Assembly (NCBI GenBank): GCA_049318165.1 | Contig: JBMOGW010000061.1 | Span: 1 to 15,707 of the forward strand | Origin: UBA668 sp049318165 | Lineage (GTDB): Bacteria > Actinomycetota > Acidimicrobiia > Acidimicrobiales > Ilumatobacteraceae | Length of the DNA: 15,707 nt | Reading direction: 5' to 3' | Shown here: piece after piece, positions 11,845 through 15,707 of the stretch | Layout of the letters: every line of letters begins with the position of its first letter | How positions within the stretch are numbered: position 1 is the first letter of the stretch | Made by a program: the position numbers and the translations under genes | Notes under the pieces: generated by a model | What the model was told of the DNA's origin: nothing | Seen by the model: the letters and a program-made list of their open reading frames with translations, nothing else | Database searches by the model: none

Positions 11845-14766
11845 ATGGCCGGTTCCATCTCGTGCGTCTATTGCGGCGGCACCCACGCCGACGCGTCCGA
11901 GGTGCGGGCGTGCTGGCAGCGTTCCGAGGGCGTCGAGGTGGCGCCGACCGATCACGACCCCACGCTGTTCGACACCGGGTCCGACGACCGATGGGCGCCG
12001 GAACCCGAGCCGCGGCCGACGCGCACCGCCCCGCCGACGGGCGCACCGCGCGCCGACTCGCGACCGACAGGAGCCGCTCCCCCGGCGCCACGCCGGCACG
12101 CCACCTCCGTGCCCGCAGCATCCCCGCTGCCCACCGTCGAGGTGCGCGCCGAGCGCGGACCGCTCGCGCTGGGGCGCAACGTGCTCGTCGCGCCCGGCGC
12201 GCCCACGCCGTCCGCCTGGGCCGACGCACCGCGCATCGCCGCCGAGCTGTCCGCCGAGTGCATCGCCGTGCTGCAGCAGCACGCGCATCGACGTACCGGA
12301 CTGGTGATCGAGGTCGATTCGTCGGTCTCGCCCGACGTGCTCGACACCGACGCCACCAACACCCCCGCGGCCCAACTGGGGGCACGCTTCACGCTCGTGC
12401 GCGAGGCCCTGCGCCATCTGCTCGTCTCGAACAGCATCGACCTCTGCCAGCCGCAGGCCGCGTGGCCGTTGTTGCACAATGCCGCGGCACTCGGTGCCCG
12501 TCCCGTCGCCGACGGCCGCGGCGACATCGAGCTGCGCGACGGCAGCCGGGCGTGGCTCGACGGCGGCCCGCCGCGCTTCACGCCTCCGGTCGACGGCATC
12601 CCGGTACTGCATCGCATCGCCGTCGAACACGGTTCGCTCCGCACGCCCGGCGGCAACGACACCGCCGCCGAACTCGCTCCCGATCAGCTCGCCGCCGTCA
12701 CCCACGACGAAGGCGCAGCGCGCATCATCGCCCCCGCCGGTTCGGGCAAGACCCGCGTGCTCACCGAACGAGCGCGGCACCTGCTCCGCCAATGGAACCT
12801 GCCGCCGACCGCGGTCTGCCTGGTGGCGTTCAACAAGCGAGCCCAGCAGGAGATGCTGCAGCGCACGGCCGACCTGCGCGGCCTGCAGGTGCGCACCCTC
12901 AACGCCATCGCGCTGGCCATCGTCAACGGCAGCGCCCCGTTCGCGCCGCGCCCCGCCCGGCTGGCGACGATCGACGAGCCCGAGGTCCGGCGGCTCATCG
13001 GCAAGCTCGTCAGCTTCCCGCGCAAGCGCAACGCCGATCCGGTGGCGATCTGGATCGAAGCGCTCTCGATGGCCCGCCTCGGTCTGCGCACGCCGGACGA
13101 CGTGGAGGCCGCGTACGACGGCGACGTCGACGGCTTCGCCGCGGTGTTCCCGAAGTACCGCGCCGCGCTCGCTCGTGCCGGACAGGTGGACTACGACGAG
13201 CAGATTCATCTCGCCATCGAGCTGTTGCTGGCCAACCCGGGGGTGCGCGCCGCCGCCCAGCACGCCTGTCGGGTGTTGTTGGTCGACGAGTTCCAGGACC
13301 TCACACCCGCGCACCTGCTGCTGGTGCGCCTGTTGGCGGGGCCGGACGCCGCGGTGTTCGGCGTCGGCGACGACGACCAGACGATCTACGGGTACAACGG
13401 CGCCGACCCCGGCTGGTTGATCGACTTCGCGCAGCTGTTCCCCGGTGCCGGCGAGCACCCGCTCGAGGTCAACTACCGCTGCCCGGCCGGCATCGTCCGC
13501 GCCGCCGACACGCTGCTGCGCCACAACCGCCGACGTGTGCCGAAGACCATCCGCGCCGCGAAGATCGGCACCGACGGGTTCGAGGTCGCGGCAGAGGACG
13601 ACTCGCTGGAGCTGACGGTCGAGGCGGTGACCGCCGCGGTGGCGGGCGGCACGCCTCCCGCCGACATCGCCGTACTCACCCGGGTCAACTCGCTCCTGGC
13701 GCCGGTGCAGGTGGCGTTGCACCGGGCCGGCGTGCCCACCTCCGGCGGCGTCGGCCGGGAGTTCCTCGATCGCACCGCTGTGCGGGCCGCGTTGGCCTGG
13801 TTGCGCCTGGCCGTCGCCGGCGACACGTTGTCCAGCACCGACGTGGGTGAGGCCGTGCGCCGCCCCTCGCGCTCACTGCACCCTCGCATCCAGGACTGGG
13901 TGGCCGAGCAGACATCGGTGACCGGTGTCCGTCGCCTCGCCGCCCGTGTCACCAACGAGAAGGACGCACGCGTCATCGACGAGTTCGCCGCCGACGTGGA
14001 GGTGTTGCAGCGCAAGGCCGCCACCCGCACGCCCACGGCCGCCCTCCTCGCGTTGGTGTTCGAGCAGATCGGCCTGGCGGGCAGCATCTCCCAGCTCGAC
14101 GGGATGCGCAAAGGCATGAACCGCTCGGCGCAGAACGACGACCTGACCGCGCTCGCGCAACTGGCGGCGCTGCAACCCGACCCACGCGCCTTCGAGGGCT
14201 GGCTGCGCGAGTCCATCGGCACGGCATGGGCGGCAGACGGCGTCACGCTGGCCACCGTGCACCGGGTGAAGGGCCAGGAATGGCCGTTCGTGGTGGTGCA
14301 CCATGCCGCAGCCGACCAGTTCCCGCATCGCCTGGCCACCGAGGTCGAGGAGGAGCGCCGTCTGTTCCACGTCGCCGTCACCCGAGCGTCCGACCGGGTG
14401 CTCGTCGTACCCACCGAGCGACCGTCGCCGTTCATCCTCGACTGCAGCACCGAACCGAGCGCACGGCCGACGCCGGTGGTGACCGCGTCGTCGTCACCCA
14501 GGCCTGCGGCGAAACCGGCGACACGGCCGGGACAGACGCTCGAAGGCAGCGACCTCGCCCGATTCGAGGCGCTGCGCGACTGGCGCCGTCATGCCGCGTC
14601 CGGCAAGCCGGCCTACACGGTGTTCGCCGACGCGACGTTGCAGGCCATCGCCGAGGCGAACCCGTCGTCCGTCGACGAACTCGCCCGCATCAAGGGTGTG
14701 GGGCCGGCGAAGCTCGAGCAGTACGGCGAGTCCGTGCTGCGCCTCCTCGCCGACCTCGACGGCTGA
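11845..14766 (+). CDS. UvrD/Rep superfamily 1 DNA helicase with N-terminal CCHC-like finger and C-terminal HRDC domain
   Basis: The product is 973 residues, an ATP-dependent 3'-5' helicase of the UvrD class acting in DNA repair. Helicase motifs are all present: APAGSGKT (296-303, Walker A), LLVDEFQD (D481-E482, Walker B), GDDDQTIYGYNG (Q512), VNYRCP, VHRVKGQE (805-812) and FHVAVTRASDRV (841-852, R847 as the arginine finger). Residues 903-973 are an HRDC domain (LARIKGVGPAKLEQYG), as in mycobacterial UvrD2. Two things are unusual: a possible zinc site at the N-terminus (C7, C10, H14, C23), and ~190 ordered residues (about 100-290) ahead of the helicase core, behind a Pro/Arg/Ala linker (~50-95). 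UvrD2 has its cysteine cluster near the C-terminus instead. There is no nuclease domain. The ATG at 11845 is preferred over a GTG at 11836, which overlaps the -10 box. Confidence 0.93.
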   Translation: MAGSISCVYCGGTHADASEVRACWQRSEGVEVAPTDHDPTLFDTGSDDRWAPEPEPRPTRTAPPTGAPRADSRPTGAAPPAPRRHATSVPAASPLPTVEVRAERGPLALGRNVLVAPGAPTPSAWADAPRIAAELSAECIAVLQQHAHRRTGLVIEVDSSVSPDVLDTDATNTPAAQLGARFTLVREALRHLLVSNSIDLCQPQAAWPLLHNAAALGARPVADGRGDIELRDGSRAWLDGGPPRFTPPVDGIPVLHRIAVEHGSLRTPGGNDTAAELAPDQLAAVTHDEGAARIIAPAGSGKTRVLTERARHLLRQWNLPPTAVCLVAFNKRAQQEMLQRTADLRGLQVRTLNAIALAIVNGSAPFAPRPARLATIDEPEVRRLIGKLVSFPRKRNADPVAIWIEALSMARLGLRTPDDVEAAYDGDVDGFAAVFPKYRAALARAGQVDYDEQIHLAIELLLANPGVRAAAQHACRVLLVDEFQDLTPAHLLLVRLLAGPDAAVFGVGDDDQTIYGYNGADPGWLIDFAQLFPGAGEHPLEVNYRCPAGIVRAADTLLRHNRRRVPKTIRAAKIGTDGFEVAAEDDSLELTVEAVTAAVAGGTPPADIAVLTRVNSLLAPVQVALHRAGVPTSGGVGREFLDRTAVRAALAWLRLAVAGDTLSSTDVGEAVRRPSRSLHPRIQDWVAEQTSVTGVRRLAARVTNEKDARVIDEFAADVEVLQRKAATRTPTAALLALVFEQIGLAGSISQLDGMRKGMNRSAQNDDLTALAQLAALQPDPRAFEGWLRESIGTAWAADGVTLATVHRVKGQEWPFVVVHHAAADQFPHRLATEVEEERRLFHVAVTRASDRVLVVPTERPSPFILDCSTEPSARPTPVVTASSSPRPAAKPATRPGQTLEGSDLARFEALRDWRRHAASGKPAYTVFADATLQAIAEANPSSVDELARIKGVGPAKLEQYGESVLRLLADLDG

Positions 14767-14793
14767 CCGGATCGGCCGAATCTGCCGCTGCAC

Positions 14794-14799
14794 TACCGT
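14794..14799 (+). promoter_or_regulatory. -10 box (TACCGT) for leaderless CPBP protease gene
   Basis: TACCGT with a 7-base gap to the GTG at 14807, in the 40-base gap after the helicase stop. Confidence 0.55.
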
Positions 14800-14806
14800 G
14801 CCCGCC

Positions 14807-15535
14807 GTGAGCGTCGACCATCCCGCACTCGTCGTCATCGGCATCTTCCTCGCCTACACGGTGGTCGTCGCCGCACTCTGGAAGGTCAACCGCGTCGACT
14901 ACCGCACCATCGCCGACGATCGCACAGCGATCGTGAAGGGCATCGTGGTGCCGATCGGCGTCGGCGCGGTGTTCCTCGCGATCGCGGTGTCGGTGCTCGG
15001 CGCGTGGCACGACTCGATGGTGGAGACGAGCGACCTCGCCCCGGCCTGGGTGATCGTGGTGCCGATCGTGTTCGGACTCGTCGCGCTGTTGAACATCTCG
15101 ACGATCGACTTCCGGTTCGCCGGCAACGCGCTCCCGCTGCTGTTGCTCGGCACGCTGCTGGTCGGCTTCGCCGAGGAGATGGTCACCCGCGGCGTGATGA
15201 TCGTCGGACTGCGCGAGCAGGGTTGGTCGGAGCTGCGGGTCTACCTGGTCTGCACGGCGCTGTTCGCGCTACTGCACGGCATCAACGCGTTCTTCGGCCA
15301 GAGCACGAAGGACACCGTGCAGCAGATCGTGATGGCGTTCATCGCGGGTACGGCGCTGTACCTGTCGCGGATGTCGACCGGCTCGCTGGCCGTCGGAATG
15401 ACGCTGCACGCACTGTGGGACTTCGGCACCCTGGGCGTGGTGCACACCAAGCGCCAGCAGCAGCCGTTGGCCGGCATCGTCGCCCTGCTGGTCTACGCCG
15501 GCTCGATGGTCGCCGTCTGGTTCGTGGTGCTCTAG
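14807..15535 (+). CDS. CPBP family intramembrane metalloprotease (CAAX-protease/Abi-like)
   Basis: The product is 242 residues with about six to seven hydrophobic segments (roughly 6-25, 43-66, 79-98, 107-123, 144-158, 172-187, 220-241). The family signatures are all there: EEMVTRG (E123, E124, R128), FALLHGIN (H157) and TLHALWDF (H201, D205). These residues form the active site in Rce1-type glutamate intramembrane proteases. In bacteria such proteins process membrane-bound peptides or act in bacteriocin immunity and protein sorting; the substrate here is unknown. The GTG start is chosen for the TACCGT box 7 bases upstream and because the first hydrophobic segment begins just after it; a GTG at 14798 lies within the -10 box. 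It is convergent with the deacetylase-family gene, and the two stops overlap in CTAG. Confidence 0.9.
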   Translation: MSVDHPALVVIGIFLAYTVVVAALWKVNRVDYRTIADDRTAIVKGIVVPIGVGAVFLAIAVSVLGAWHDSMVETSDLAPAWVIVVPIVFGLVALLNISTIDFRFAGNALPLLLLGTLLVGFAEEMVTRGVMIVGLREQGWSELRVYLVCTALFALLHGINAFFGQSTKDTVQQIVMAFIAGTALYLSRMSTGSLAVGMTLHALWDFGTLGVVHTKRQQQPLAGIVALLVYAGSMVAVWFVVL

Positions 15536-15707
15536 GCGCCGAGACCGACGAGCCACGCCTGCACGTTGGCGCCGAGCGCGTCCACGTCGTAGCCGCCTTC
15601 TTGCAGCACCACGGTCGGCAGGCCCAACTGGCGGACGATCTCACCGCTGCGGCGCATGCCGTCGGTGGTGACGGCCAGGTCGCTGATCGGGTCGGTGATG
15701 TACGTGT
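15532..15707 (-). CDS. Histone deacetylase/acetylpolyamine amidohydrolase family protein, C-terminal end
   Basis: Only the last 57 codons and the stop are in the window; the gene enters from the right edge on the minus strand. The visible part (TYITDPISDLAV, then TTDGMRRSGEIVRQLGLP, then TVVLQEGGYDVDALG) matches the C-terminus of the zinc-dependent deacetylase superfamily. DPISDL corresponds to the DPL segment near the third zinc ligand, and GGY carries the catalytic-site tyrosine. Bacterial members remove acetyl groups from acetylpolyamines or related small amides. The upstream zinc ligands are outside the window, so substrate class and activity cannot be judged. The stop shares the CTAG at 15532-15535 with the CPBP gene stop. 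Confidence 0.85.
   Translation of the reverse strand, partial: TYITDPISDLAVTTDGMRRSGEIVRQLGLPTVVLQEGGYDVDALGANVQAWLVGLGA

Noticed and set aside
11749..13722. Minus-strand open frame of 657 codons antisense to the helicase
   Set aside because: It is a high-GC shadow with no domain signature; the plus-strand helicase motifs are complete.
11514..14766. Phage-defence module based on a UvrD-like helicase (Gabija-type)
   Set aside because: There is no OLD-family nuclease partner. The helicase has an HRDC domain and housekeeping-type neighbours.
14807..15535. Abortive-infection (Abi) protein
   Set aside because: The CPBP family name includes Abi, but no phage-defence context is present. An intramembrane protease call is all the sequence supports.

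Overview
The window is very GC-rich DNA, densely packed with genes on both strands. It reads as a chromosomal segment of an actinobacterium, and I lean towards Acidimicrobiia (Ilumatobacter-like). The reasons are two F420-type luciferase-fold oxidoreductases, a PAC2-family protein, a UvrD-type helicase with a C-terminal HRDC domain, a PimA-like mannosyltransferase, and many leaderless genes with a TANNNT -10 box 6-7 nt before the start codon. The class assignment is an inference from gene content only; no rRNA or tRNA is present. No gene-free stretch reaches 300 bases; the longest is 123 bases (10554-10676).

Layout. Positions 1-2116 (minus strand) hold a PimA-like glycosyltransferase, then lemA, then the N-terminal part of an M48 (HtpX-type) membrane protease that runs off the left edge. 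A 93-base divergent promoter region (2117-2209) separates this group from a plus-strand pair of PLP enzymes. The first is an unrecognised 730-residue protein with a class-V-aminotransferase-like core. The second is a group II amino-acid decarboxylase joined to it by a GTGA start/stop overlap. An F420-type oxidoreductase (5885-6793) follows and converges, with a 3-base gap, on a thioredoxin-TPR protein (6797-7504, minus). A 31-base divergent promoter then leads into a second coupled pair: an ACAD10/APH-type phosphotransferase and a PAC2 protein.

From 9534 there is a second F420-type oxidoreductase, and the only clearly leadered single gene with a strong Shine-Dalgarno. It converges on a short-chain dehydrogenase (10677-11456, minus) across a spacer holding a two-copy 28-base tandem repeat. 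The dehydrogenase diverges from a DUF2277 gene, whose stop codon lies inside the -10 box of a 973-residue UvrD/HRDC helicase. A CPBP (CAAX-protease-like) membrane protein ends the plus-strand series. Its stop overlaps, in a shared CTAG, the stop of a minus-strand histone-deacetylase-family gene cut by the right edge.

Functionally the segment mixes membrane and protein quality control (LemA/HtpX, thioredoxin-TPR, PAC2, CPBP), redox metabolism (two F420-type enzymes, SDR), a possible amino-acid/amine pathway (the PLP pair) and DNA repair (helicase). I see no mobile element, CRISPR array or recognised defence locus. The most likely undescribed item is the coupled PLP-enzyme pair. The most striking genome-scale pattern is the near-uniform leaderless promoter spacing.
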